From: Pocillopora verrucosa
Taxonomy: Eukaryota; Cnidaria; Anthozoa; Scleractinia; Pocilloporidae
NCBI RefSeq assembly: GCF_036669915.1
Contig: NC_089318.1
Span: 11,619,071 to 11,683,070, forward strand
Reading direction: 5' to 3'
DNA: 64,000 bases
The position numbers and the translations under genes are program-made. Each line of letters begins with the position of its first letter. The first letter of the stretch is position 1. Under the pieces are notes generated by a model. The model made no database searches and was not told the DNA's origin. It saw only the letters and a program-made list of their open reading frames with translations. This document shows positions 1 through 10,692 of this stretch, in pieces.

Positions 1-218
1 GATAAAAAATGCAGTCTATTGCTTTTATGAAATAAACTGTGTGTTTACCAGTATCATAAATGTAGGTTTTTTAACCAATCAGGGTGCTTATTTCTTCAAG
101 TGGAATACATCTAAGTGTAGGGAGTGCTTTGTGGTGAAGCAAATAACAGTTTGTTTGCTTTTAGCAACAGAAACCAATATAGTTGTGATCAATAACATTT
201 TAATTTGTCTCTAATTAG

Positions 219-3200
219 GAAGGAGTATGGTTTTCCCTTGGTTGTGCTGCAATGGCTGCAGAAAATTTAGAACTCGCTTCCAAAGCATTCCATCGTTGTG
301 TGTCACTTGATGGTGGGGTATGTTTGAGATTACCAATAGAAAGTCATTTATCATTTTTCAAATAGCTTTATGTTGCAGTTGAATTGTGCTTCTAAGTATA
401 TCTACTAAGGAAATTATCTACACAGAATGGGGAGGCATGGAATAATCTTGCCAATGTTTACATCAAAAGAGGCCAGAAGTAAGTTAAGAAATTTTGTTTG
501 CTTTGTGATATTGAAAGTGATGTGAACACTTGATAAGAATCATGAAACATCAAAAACAACATGAGATGTAGAGCCTTAAAAATGCAGGTTAAGCCACATG
601 TCAGCCTGTGGTCTCCATAATCCCTTTATAATGCAGCGCAGACTGGGGTCAGTACGATTAAGCCACTCCATGGAGGCCACATCAATTCTTGTTTCCAACC
701 AATGACTATAAGTTAACAAACAACCGAAAAATAACAATAATTAGGTATAATTAAGTGAGAGAAAGGTTTGATGGATTGAGACTTTGGAAGGCCATTTCAC
801 ATGTTACAATTATTAAGAACAATATAACAGTTGATAGCGAATCTATCATGTCATGATTGAATTTTTTTTTGTAATTGTAGACCACCAGCACATCTTGCTC
901 TCAAGGAAGGTCTGAAAGTGAATTATGAGAGCTGGCACATGTGGGAAAATTTCTTAGTGGTAAATTAATTGAACATTTCTGTCCCTCTATTTTTCTTTTC
1001 TTTTCTTTTCCTTTTCTTTTTTTTATTTTGTTGTTTTCTTTGTCCTTCCTTTGCTAAATGCATTTAAAACAACAACAAAACTACAGTACTCTTTGATACA
1101 TTAAAAAACCTGTGATGACAGTACATGTACTTTAAGTGAGCAAAGATGTACTCTTCCTAATGCTTCACCATTTGAAGGTTTATTTCACTCTATCTTAGTC
1201 TGTCTCATTTGCTCAGTTTGTCATAGTTACAATGTTTTGTTCTTTTTTTTTAGTTTTACATTTTTGCTCAAAGAACTATCATACTTAACTTTTGATGCAT
1301 GCAAAAATGCTTAGTGATGAACATGCAAAAAACTCATTTTTAAAAGAGAAGTAATGTGTAAGTCCCTCTAGAGTAAATGAACAAGAGAAGCAAAAGTTAC
1401 ACAAGGTTATGTACTTCTGTTTTAGGTTAGTGTTGACATTGGTGCATTTAATGATGCAATTTCAGCATATCATCGTATGATGGATCTGCGGGATAAGTAC
1501 TGTGATACAGAGGTTAGTGTGGAATTTCCTCTAAGTAGGCCTAAAAATTTCAGTTTTTGGTAAATTAATGTGTTCAGCAATACTATACAATCAAACTTCC
1601 ATGAACAGCCAGCTGCATTTTGTCCAGCAGATGGTCCACACATCCTTCATTTCAATTTCTCACATAAAATTGGCCTATAGATTTTCCCAAAATGACCTCA
1701 GTCTCTACAATGGCCTGCTAAGAATTTTAAAAATGTTTTAGTGTTTGAAAAAATGTGTTAAATTAGACCTCTCTGTCCAAATAAAGGTTACATTTAGGAC
1801 TCTGTCCCCAAGGTAGATGCTAAAGTGAGGTTTTAACTTTAGTTTTGTCTTTGTTTTAGATATTGGGCATTCTGGTGAATGCTGTGAACCAGGGAACTTT
1901 GGACAATCATGAAAAACCAGGTAATAATCTTTACTTTCTGGACTTTTTCCTTGCAGATGTAATTGTTGTGTTCACTATGATGTCTCATATTACAATCAAA
2001 CACAGGTAAACTATGGTAGTAACTATAACTCTCTTTGCTTCATCTCCTCGGTAAAGAAGTCCCATCAATGAGAACCTCCAGGATAACCAGACTAGGCTCA
2101 AGACAGGACCTTGTGATGCTTGCCCTCTTTTCCACTAAGAACATCCTCCAGCCATTGCAGTGGGTAAAGACCCTCTGTGAAACCCTTATTTCCAATTAAA
2201 AAAAACATTTGGACCCTTTGTCAATAGCACATCTTCTGGTTGAACCTCTACTCCAAGGTTTCTAATTGCAAAACACTACCAAAATACCTTGCCATCTAAT
2301 TAGTGATGCACATGAATGAATGAATGTGATTCAATCCCACTGTCTCTTTCTACTATCTAGCATGCAGGTTTTGGTTAAGCTACTTTGTGTGGTGCACTTA
2401 GAAATCCAAAGAATCCAAACTTTCAACTGTGTCACTCCTTTTCAATTGTATGTGATTCTAGATGTTCTGCCCCTAATTCCTTACTGTAGATAAAAAAGAG
2501 GAAAGTAACAAAGAACACATGATAAGCTATGATTGTTTCACTTTCAGCATCTTGTCTTAAACTGAAGCTGCTCGAACTAATGGGAAGACAAACATCTCAG
2601 GTAGCAAGAGTATTTGTCTCGATTTGATAATCAGGTCAAAAACTGTTCTTAAGGTGATCTTTAAGGGTTTGTTGATCTAATAGATCACTGGTTTGTTCTG
2701 CCCAAGGTAACCAACAATTCTGAATTGTGGAAGCTCTACTCTGACCTCTACTGGAATGGCGAGTCTCAGGAAGAGAAAGAAAAGGTCTGTGAAAACTCTA
2801 CAATGTAAAATTGATTGAGGGCATCTTGCAATTGAACTTGTTCCTGTACAGTTTGCTTTAGAAATAGTTTTCACCTTTGGGGAAACATCTTTTGAGAATT
2901 AAAAGAAGGAGGAGGGTAAAACATGAGTAGACCATGAGATCACCAAGTCACTCAAAGGGTCAAACAGCAGTGAACAAACTGAATGGTGAATTCATTCTTG
3001 ATGAATTACTGTGGCACCACGTGAAAGAAGCTGGGAGCAGAAGCTAAATCCAGGCAGCAAAATTGGAATAAAAAAGGGATCAGTAAAAGCAAACATTATT
3101 AAGATGTCTCTTCTGCCCTCTAATGTTGTAATAATTGCTTCAAAGCTCCAGAGGTTAATAATATATTTAAATTTATTTTCTCAGGCACTAAACTTCCTTG

Positions 3201-4790
3201 TGAAGGCTCATCGTACCAGAACCCAGGCTTCAGGCTGGGAGATTGACGTAAGTCAGTTTAAAGCAGTAGCAGAACTCACTCTTAAGCTCAGTCAAGGTGA
3301 GCCAAATTTTTAAACTCTTCTATTGATGTGATAGCTAAGGTGTCACCTAACCAACCAAGAGAGAATGTAGGTCAGTGTAGGATAATGACCCTAGCATAAA
3401 GAACACATGGAGGTTCACTTTTGGACACACTTTTGAGTGCTCTGTCATTCTTTCTTTTCAGTTGCTCTCAGTTTCCAGGGTGAATCTGTCCTCAAATTTT
3501 ATGTTTTGGCTGAAGCTAGCCACAAACAATTCACCTAATAACAGAAAACCATCTCCGCACTTCCAGTTGCAACTAACTGTTTGAAGTGGAAACTCGACTC
3601 AATACCTTTGTGTTTCAACTAATTTTTTTGGTGGTAATTTTTTTGCAGTTTACATTCAAGTAACTCATTGCAAGGAGAATAAAGCTGAAGCAGTACAGCT
3701 TTTATCGTCAGCTAAACTTACTCTCAAGCAGCTTATCACAAAGGCCAAAGTAAGTGAATTGGAGTTTCATATGACTAAGAAAAGTTTTCTCTCAAGCAAT
3801 GAGCAACCATCCTGTGCTCTAGTGATGGATAGAAAGATAAAAGATAACGTTTTCAAAATAATTGAACCCCTTCCTATTGACACCTCTCCTACTCTCCTCA
3901 ATTATGGACAGTTCTCTGCCTGGCCCTTTTTTCATTTACCAGTTATATCTATTTTCACAAAATTTCAATTATTCAGATGCTACTTCACAGGGGAAACCAC
4001 TACAGCAGTAGTTGATTCAGTTGACTGTTAATTGTCATTTTTAATCACTGACAGTGAAAAGGATACCAAATAAGAGCCATGACAGTTTTTGTCATCCTTA
4101 AAAAGAGTAATTATCATTTATTTTTCATCAATTAAGAATTGTAAAAGCTGCCTGAACAACACTACAGACTTTGTTTTGAAGGCAGAAAAATCCATTGAAT
4201 TTTACTTTAACTAATGTTCACTGTATTTATAAGATATTAAACCTTTACATCCTAACATCAACATTCATCTTCTCCATTTCCCTTGGTACTGACAAGGAGA
4301 ATTTGTTTTACATTAAACCTTCTTAGGTTGGCAATCATTTCCTTCATTCTCATACAATCTTAATAATCATTCAGCAGTATTACTGTAGGGAGAAATTAGA
4401 TGTGGGCTCTCTTAGGGTTTAAAGGATTTAAAATCATTTACAGAAACTTAAAAATTACTTTTTTAGATGTGGCATTTCACTGTAGTTAGTTTTTGTAACT
4501 ATGGCATCTTAAAAGTTATGTCATGGTAGTGACCTTTATAACACTGAAACCTCCCCAATACAAACACTTTGCTCTGTCCTTCAGTTCAGTATCTACAGTA
4601 GAAAGGTTTGACTGTGATCCCCTTGAGAATTAATCAAGATAATCATTATGGTGTATTTTTTTGTCTCTTACAGAAAAACCACACAGATTTACTTACTGGT
4701 AATTGTCCAAGTGAACTCTCACAAATCATGGTTGACTTGGAGGCCAGCCTTCAGGAAATTGTTGACTTAATTTTCAGTTTCAAAAGTTAA
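219..4790 (+). CDS. TTC27: TTC27 (tetratricopeptide repeat protein 27), C-terminal part
   Basis: Ten exons give a continuous 279-residue C-terminus: 219-317, 426-478, 881-959, 1426-1512, 1860-1920, 2548-2600, 2707-2784, 3185-3296, 3649-3749 and 4674-4790 (stop TAA 4788-4790). All junctions are GT-AG and keep phase. The first exons read as TPR helices ([17 protein letters not shown], then [16 protein letters not shown]), followed by the family's helical C-terminal region ([28 protein letters not shown]). TTC27 is a conserved eukaryotic TPR protein of about 840 residues in human, so roughly two thirds of the gene lies left of the window. Its molecular role is poorly defined; Emw1, the proposed yeast relative, links it to cell-wall or essential functions. 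The family assignment rests on recalled similarity and is strong; the upstream exons are unseen. Confidence 0.88.
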
Positions 4791-4882
4791 TGGTGTACTG
4801 TTAACTAAATGAATGAAGCTAGGGAATATTTGTGGAAATTTAATCTGGTATTATGGTGTCAATTGTGTGTGAAGCAATCAAC

Positions 4883-4888
4883 AATAAA
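4883..4888 (+). terminator. Candidate polyadenylation signal of TTC27
   Basis: A canonical AATAAA lies about 93 bases after the TTC27 stop codon in AT-rich sequence, a usual distance for a short 3' UTR. It is a motif match only; no transcript evidence can be seen. Confidence 0.5.
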
Positions 4889-6657
4889 TGAAGATGCCCA
4901 AAGCAGAAACAAACCTCTCATTTATATGCATTTACAATAATTTCTTGCTAAATGTTATGGACTTAAATAGACATAAATAGACACCTCTCTGTATAACACT
5001 TATAAAGCATATTAAATTTAAATGTTAGAATACTATGAATAGACTTCACCACTCTCTAAAGGGTGTAAAATAACTCACTTCACTGTTGTGACTACATCCC
5101 TCATGGTAGGAAGTAATATTTTGCTTCCAACCTGATAAAGAAAAGGAAAATGTTGGACACTCTATTTTTCTGTTTGAACAAAATGTAACTCATCAAACAG
5201 TCCCAGTAAAGCCAATATCCAAAGAGTCAACTGTTCTCAAAAATGACCCCAGTGTCTCAGTGTTCAAACTCACTAATACAGAGCAAAAAGTATCATATTA
5301 AACAACTGTAGACCCCACCCCTACTTAACAAAAACTACTCTAGGTGCCCAAAATTTCATTTCGTGTACATTTGTTAAGTGCCTAAGCATAGTTTATAATT
5401 TTAATATTATTTAGATTACTAATCGCCAAATTTGGTACTTGTGAATAAATTATTTGTGGCTGGTATGTGCAGTGTTTTTCTTGGCCAAAAGACTCGTAAG
5501 ATACATTTCCAAATTAATAAGCACCCTCATTGAGCATCACACTTAAAGCAGTCAGTGTAAAACAGACTGCACACTGCACACTGCAGACCGCAGACCGGGG
5601 GTAAAATGCAGACTGAGGGTAAAATGCAGACTAAGGGTAAAATGCAGACTGAGAGTGAAATGCAGACCGAAGACCGCAGGGCAGGAGTAAAAGGTAGACT
5701 AAGTTCTTTGGTTGAAATTTTTGAAAATTTCTGGTTTCTCTAAATGACTAAACTTAAAAGGAACTTGAGACTTCTACTTGCTCTTAATTTGTTTCAATTT
5801 AAGGAAGACTCCGCCATTTTTCCAGTGAACAACAATACGTCACAGCAAATTAGATTTCCTAAGCATCCCTTGTCAGCCAACAACAAGCCCAACATAGGCT
5901 AAGTTAACCATGAAAGTCGCAGATTTACCTCAGGTTGATACTGAAGTGAAACCCCGAGCAGAATAAGGAAAGGAAACACCTGGGGATATTGTTTGGAGGT
6001 TTTTAATTAGAAGCTTATCTTGCACCCACAAATTTGCATTAAATTGAAAAAATTTGCGCGCCTAACTTCGCAGCACAAAACAGGTATAAGAAACAGGTTT
6101 TATTGTCCAAGTAATCGAAATTGCCGATGTGTGATTAAAGACTATCGCTATTGCTTTCAAGGTCTGCAACTCTTACCACATTTTGACGTCCTCTGTGATC
6201 TATTACTGAACAGACGCACGGCAACTTGGAATCTATTTGTTAAACATATAGAACACAAATCAATAAACTTAATGTCCAATTTAAAATAAGAAATACTTAT
6301 TATGCGTTGATGACTCTGGGGGCTAGGGGGGTATACACAAGAGAGATTTGACATAATGCCTACGTAGTTTGTATATCTACTAATTAATGAAACCGAGAAA
6401 TAAATCTTGGCATTTAAATGAGCTCCAGTGCAGGTCTCTTACGTTTATTTTCCAATCCACGGCCTACATTTGTAAAAATAACTTACTTCTCGGAAGCACA
6501 ATCATTAGTCTTCTTATGCAATTTGGTCGATGATTTTTCAATTGTTCATTTAAGTGAAAAAAGAAATTTCAATCTTAAATTAATCATGCGGAATCACTTA
6601 AGCCAAAATTATGCTAGTAGGCGGGAAACACAATTTGGCCTGGTTACTAAAACCAAT
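4889..6657. other. Intergenic TTC27-POLK region
   Basis: No convincing exon is seen here. The stretch holds the 18-bp minisatellite at 5598-5673, a CGCCATTTTT motif (YY1-like) near 5810-5820, and the presumed POLK promoter and 5' leader. The POLK reading frame stays open back to an ATG at 6418, but 6418-6657 does not resemble the known N-terminus of the enzyme. Confidence 0.5.
5598..5673. repeat. Minisatellite, 18-bp unit, about four copies
   Basis: The unit GGTAAAATGCAGACTGAG is repeated head to tail, with the last copy diverged (AGTGAAATGCAGACCGAA). It is preceded by shorter direct repeats of GCAGACC/GCACACT type at about 5570-5597. It lies upstream of POLK, outside any exon. Confidence 0.85.
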
Positions 6658-8925
6658 ATGGCGGATGGCAAGTGGAACCTCTATAATGGGGACAATTTCG
6701 ATGATTTGGAGGACGAAGATGAATCCAACGATTGGGCTGAAACGTTTATTGGGGGAGAAAATCATTTGATAAATTATGACAACGATCCTTCAGAGAAAAA
6801 TACACAAACGGAGAAGAATTTGAGGAATGAAAATCTCCAGCGAGGTAAAGAAGATGTTTACGAGAACGACAACAAAGAAAAAAGCCTCTCCAGGATGGAG
6901 CTTAATGATCATAAGGCAGGCATGGTAGGTTTAGATAAACAAAAAATTAACCAGATCATATTTGAAGCGAGTAGAGGCTCCAAGTTCTATGAAAATGAAT
7001 TAAAGAAAGAAAAGCAAGTGGCTGAACGGATCGCTAAACAGAGCACGTCCCTTGGGAAACTCACCCAGCCGCAAAGAAAAGAGGCTTTACAGGCCATCAA
7101 CCTTATTGTGGAAGAGTTGGAGAAGAAGCGTGATTTAAGCCGTACCTTTGTTCATATCGATATGGACGCTTTTTATGCTGCAGTGGAAATCTTGGACAAT
7201 CCTGAATTGCGTGACAAACCTATGGCTGTGGGTGGTAACTCGATGTTGTCTACGTCAAACTATCCAGCTAGACGTTATGGCGTAAGGGCAGCCATGCCAG
7301 GGTTTATCGCCAAGAAATTGTGTCCTGAACTTATCATCGTTCCACCACACTATGAAACATACAAGGAATACAGCCGCCAGGTGCAAGATATTTTAGCGGA
7401 GTATGACCCTAATTTTGTGATGGCAAGTTTAGATGAAGCATACTTGGATCTCACAGAGCATCTCAGTGAGAGACACAAATGTCAAGAAAAGAGGAGGTTC
7501 TTGACATCTAAATACCAGACTATTGGAAAGGTAAAGAACGAAGTGCATCCAGACCCTAAACAGATGGAGGGAGAAATTGTTGAGTTTGGTACTGATGCGG
7601 AAGAAGCTGTCAGGGAGCTGCGTTTTCGAATTGAGCAGAAGACAAGACTAACAGCTAGCGCAGGAATAGCACCAAATGCCATGCTAGCAAAGATCTGCTC
7701 AGATCGTAACAAGCCCAACGGACAGTTTTATTTAAAACCAAGTCGTGGTGATATCATGGAATTTATGCGCAGCCTTCCAATCAGAAAAGTGAGTGGAATT
7801 GGGCGAGTCAGTGAACAGATGTTGAAAGCTCTTGGAATTGAGACATGCAAAGATTTATACACTAAACGAGACTTGCTCTATCTTCTACATTCACCAATCA
7901 GCTTCAAATTCTTGATAGAAGTTTCTCTTGGTTTGGGACCTACCTCACTTGCGACAGAATCGAAAAGGAAAAGTATAGGAACAGAAGAAACCTTTTCAGA
8001 GATAAGCAAACCCACTGAGCTACTGGATATGTGTGACAAGCTTTGTCAATCAGTGGCACAAGATATAAAAAAGCAAAAACTTAAAGGAAAGACTGTCACG
8101 ATAAAGCTTAAAACAGTGACCTTTGAAATAAAATCTCGGTCTTCATCCACTGTTTATCCCGTTTCGACGTACGAGGAAATTTCATTAGTTGCAAAAGAGC
8201 TTCTGAAACATGAAATGAGTGCGTGTTTTCCTGATCATCTGAAGCTGCGCCTCATGGGAGTCCGTTTATCAAATCTTGAGGATACAAGCGCAAACTCGTC
8301 AAAAGAAGCAAAGCAGAACACAATAACAGGTTTTTTGAAACAAAAGCAAAATGTAAGGTCCCTGGGAATGCCAGTTTCTTTTCCAACCGCCCAACAATTG
8401 AACTCAGGAGAACATTCTGGCCTTACTTCACCGAATCAATGCTGTCCAAAAGAAGGTGACGTCATGACAGGAGCGTGCGCTTGTCAGATGACTGACCAGC
8501 TTGGTTCCTGCCCTATTTCTTTCTCATCTGAAGGTATTGCTTTAAATTCAATTTCAGAGGAATCATCGTCACTATCTGGTTCTGCCTCAACTTCAGGTTC
8601 CATTTTCTTGAGTGAATATTCTGATAATACAAATCATTCTACTGTGTTTTGTCCTGTATGCCAACAAGAACAAAAGTTTAAGAGTGGTGAAGACGTTATC
8701 ACTGAACTTAACAGACACATAGACTTGTGCCTTAATAAGGCCACTATAAAGGAAATAGCGTCAGAGAAAAATCCAGGACGATCATTAAAAGATGATAACG
8801 TTGTGTGTAGTTCTAGAAGTGGCTCTGGTGTGGATAGGGGAACCTCCAGAGGAAAAAGAAAAAGACAGCAGTCAGCAGCAACCTCCCAGAAAGCTACGTT
8901 GCTTTCTTTTTGGTCAAAATCATGA
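6658..8925 (+). CDS. POLK: DNA polymerase kappa (Y-family translesion polymerase)
   Basis: A 755-residue product from one exon. DNA polymerase kappa bypasses bulky minor-groove lesions in the nucleus. The catalytic core is complete: HIDMDAFYAAVE near residue 166 and SLDEAYLD near 257 supply the metal-binding carboxylates, SAGIAPNAMLAK near 333 follows, then a helix-hairpin-helix (VSGIGRVSEQML) and the little-finger domain. A PIP-like QNTITGFL lies near 552, one UBZ4 zinc finger (CPVC ... HIDLC) near 664-690, and a terminal PCNA-binding-type KATLLSFW near 744. Human POLK is about 870 residues with two UBZ fingers; this one shows one. I chose the ATG at 6658 because it has A at -3 and G at +4 and begins an acidic leader (MADGKWNLYNGDNFDD). 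The frame is open to an ATG at 6418, which would add 80 residues without family character. The absence of introns is unusual beside its neighbours. Confidence 0.96.
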   Translation: MADGKWNLYNGDNFDDLEDEDESNDWAETFIGGENHLINYDNDPSEKNTQTEKNLRNENLQRGKEDVYENDNKEKSLSRMELNDHKAGMVGLDKQKINQIIFEASRGSKFYENELKKEKQVAERIAKQSTSLGKLTQPQRKEALQAINLIVEELEKKRDLSRTFVHIDMDAFYAAVEILDNPELRDKPMAVGGNSMLSTSNYPARRYGVRAAMPGFIAKKLCPELIIVPPHYETYKEYSRQVQDILAEYDPNFVMASLDEAYLDLTEHLSERHKCQEKRRFLTSKYQTIGKVKNEVHPDPKQMEGEIVEFGTDAEEAVRELRFRIEQKTRLTASAGIAPNAMLAKICSDRNKPNGQFYLKPSRGDIMEFMRSLPIRKVSGIGRVSEQMLKALGIETCKDLYTKRDLLYLLHSPISFKFLIEVSLGLGPTSLATESKRKSIGTEETFSEISKPTELLDMCDKLCQSVAQDIKKQKLKGKTVTIKLKTVTFEIKSRSSSTVYPVSTYEEISLVAKELLKHEMSACFPDHLKLRLMGVRLSNLEDTSANSSKEAKQNTITGFLKQKQNVRSLGMPVSFPTAQQLNSGEHSGLTSPNQCCPKEGDVMTGACACQMTDQLGSCPISFSSEGIALNSISEESSSLSGSASTSGSIFLSEYSDNTNHSTVFCPVCQQEQKFKSGEDVITELNRHIDLCLNKATIKEIASEKNPGRSLKDDNVVCSSRSGSGVDRGTSRGKRKRQQSAATSQKATLLSFWSKS

Positions 8926-10692
8926 AAAATTCCAAAATATGGCTAATTTACCAAAGAAATAGACTTATGAATAACCCTTGTACTTGATATGCATTTAGGT
9001 AGTTCCCCCTTTGGATGGGAAATAAGTTAAAATTTATATTACGGCATTTTGTGGTCACAAGTCGGTTTTTTAACAAATATTTAGCATTATAAGTAAAACT
9101 TGAATGGCAAATACAAGGATAAAGTTGATTTAGTAAGAAGGGGCTCAATTCAGAATATCGAATACCTCAGTCACCGTAAAGTCTCGATTCTATTGAAGAT
9201 CATGTGGCGCTGAACAAAATTTCAAATCTCTCGGACGATTAAATTAAAGCCCAATTTTAGTTGCGTGCGCAAAATAGGAATTGAGTTAGGCGCCGATCGA
9301 TTCGAAGCTTTAACATCCCCCTTTCCGGGCAATCTACAGGAATTTTACCGTTGTCTGTGCCTGGGGTGTAGGGAATTTTGACCTTGCCTGGCTAGGGTGG
9401 GAGTGATTAGCCCAAAAGAAGAGGTCTTCATGGTCTAGGTTCTTAGGAAGGGGGAACAATTTCAACAAACCAATTTTCAAAAGTTCAAATATCCGGGGGG
9501 TTGTCCAAGGGGATGCAGAGGCTGAGAATTGACCGACTCATATCTGATATCCGGTGAGAAAAAATGAATATCAGCCAATTCGCCGATCCTTTGGCGTCAG
9601 TTGTCAAGATTGGACGCGTATGAACTGTGTCATTGCTGCACTTAACAAGTACTTAGAAGAGTAACCCTAGGTGTGAAAGTGTAGATTGTGTCGAACAGAT
9701 AAAGGATGTGATAGGCAACTGAGTTGCCACATATTACACTCTTGATTTTGTTGTCTATTGATATTAAATTTCCGGTTGGAACTTATTTCTATGACTTCAA
9801 GGAAAAATTTTCCAATTGGTAGAGCACTTTTTACGGACTAATTGCTGCGAAGTATCGCACCGTGAATACTTTGAAACCAGAGGAGCTCAGAAAAATGATT
9901 ATTTCGAACCTGACAATTTAGTTTACTGTCGCAACTTTAGACTAACAACGACAACAACGTTTTATTGACTTATAATATGTCAATTAAATCATTATTCTCT
10001 GATTTTATAATATTGTAGATTGATTAAAATTATTAACTAGTATCAAAGGTGTATTATTACATAAGAAGCTAAGTTAACCAAAGGTTTTCCTGTTAGCTCC
10101 CTCTTAAGAGGATGTTCAGTCAAAATTGCACCCCCATTTCTTCTTCAATGTTTGGCTTGAGAGTGGTCAGTTTGCGAGTGACGTGTTCATATCATCGAAG
10201 CACTTCTGATTAGTATTATGCAAATGATGATGGTAATATTTGTATAGACGTATCAACTCATTATTTCCATGTTTCACCGCTTCAAACTGGGATGAATGCG
10301 ACTTGATTTTTTGCAGTGATTTTTATTTCACCCTATTTTTAGTGCTTCTACAAGGAATAAGAGGGCAACGAATGCAAATATATTCCTAGTTTAAGTAGTT
10401 GATTTTGTGTGAACTCGCAATATTCGCTTTCTCTAAGACTATTGTTATGTTAATGTATGAGCTGATTATGACATTTAGAATCTTTCAAAAGTGAAAAAAT
10501 CTCCACAACGATCAATTGAACGCAAGGAAGTGATAAGCGGGTTTCGTGTTGACTCTCAGGCTGGTAACAGCCTAAATATAGATGTGATCGGATAACATAA
10601 AACCCTGTTCGGGGCGACCACATTTCGAGGAATCGACAGTTAAGAAATCGTGTTGCTTCTTGCATCTGATCATTTGAAAAGAGATTTCGTTC
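8926..10692. other. Intergenic POLK-potassium channel region
   Basis: I see no supportable exon, RNA gene or clear repeat. It should contain the POLK 3' UTR at the left and the channel promoter and 5' UTR at the right. The short open frames here have no family character and are read as chance. Confidence 0.5.

Noticed and set aside
5808-5830. Minus-strand ATGGCGGAGTC with a start-like context upstream of POLK
   Set aside because: The frame stops after seven codons and there is no donor before the stop. It is more likely a YY1-type promoter motif.
6418-6657. Upstream extension of the POLK frame to an ATG at 6418
   Set aside because: The extra 80 residues resemble no POLK N-terminus, while the ATG at 6658 has a strong context and is followed by the acidic leader expected before the catalytic core. 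An extended form cannot be fully excluded.
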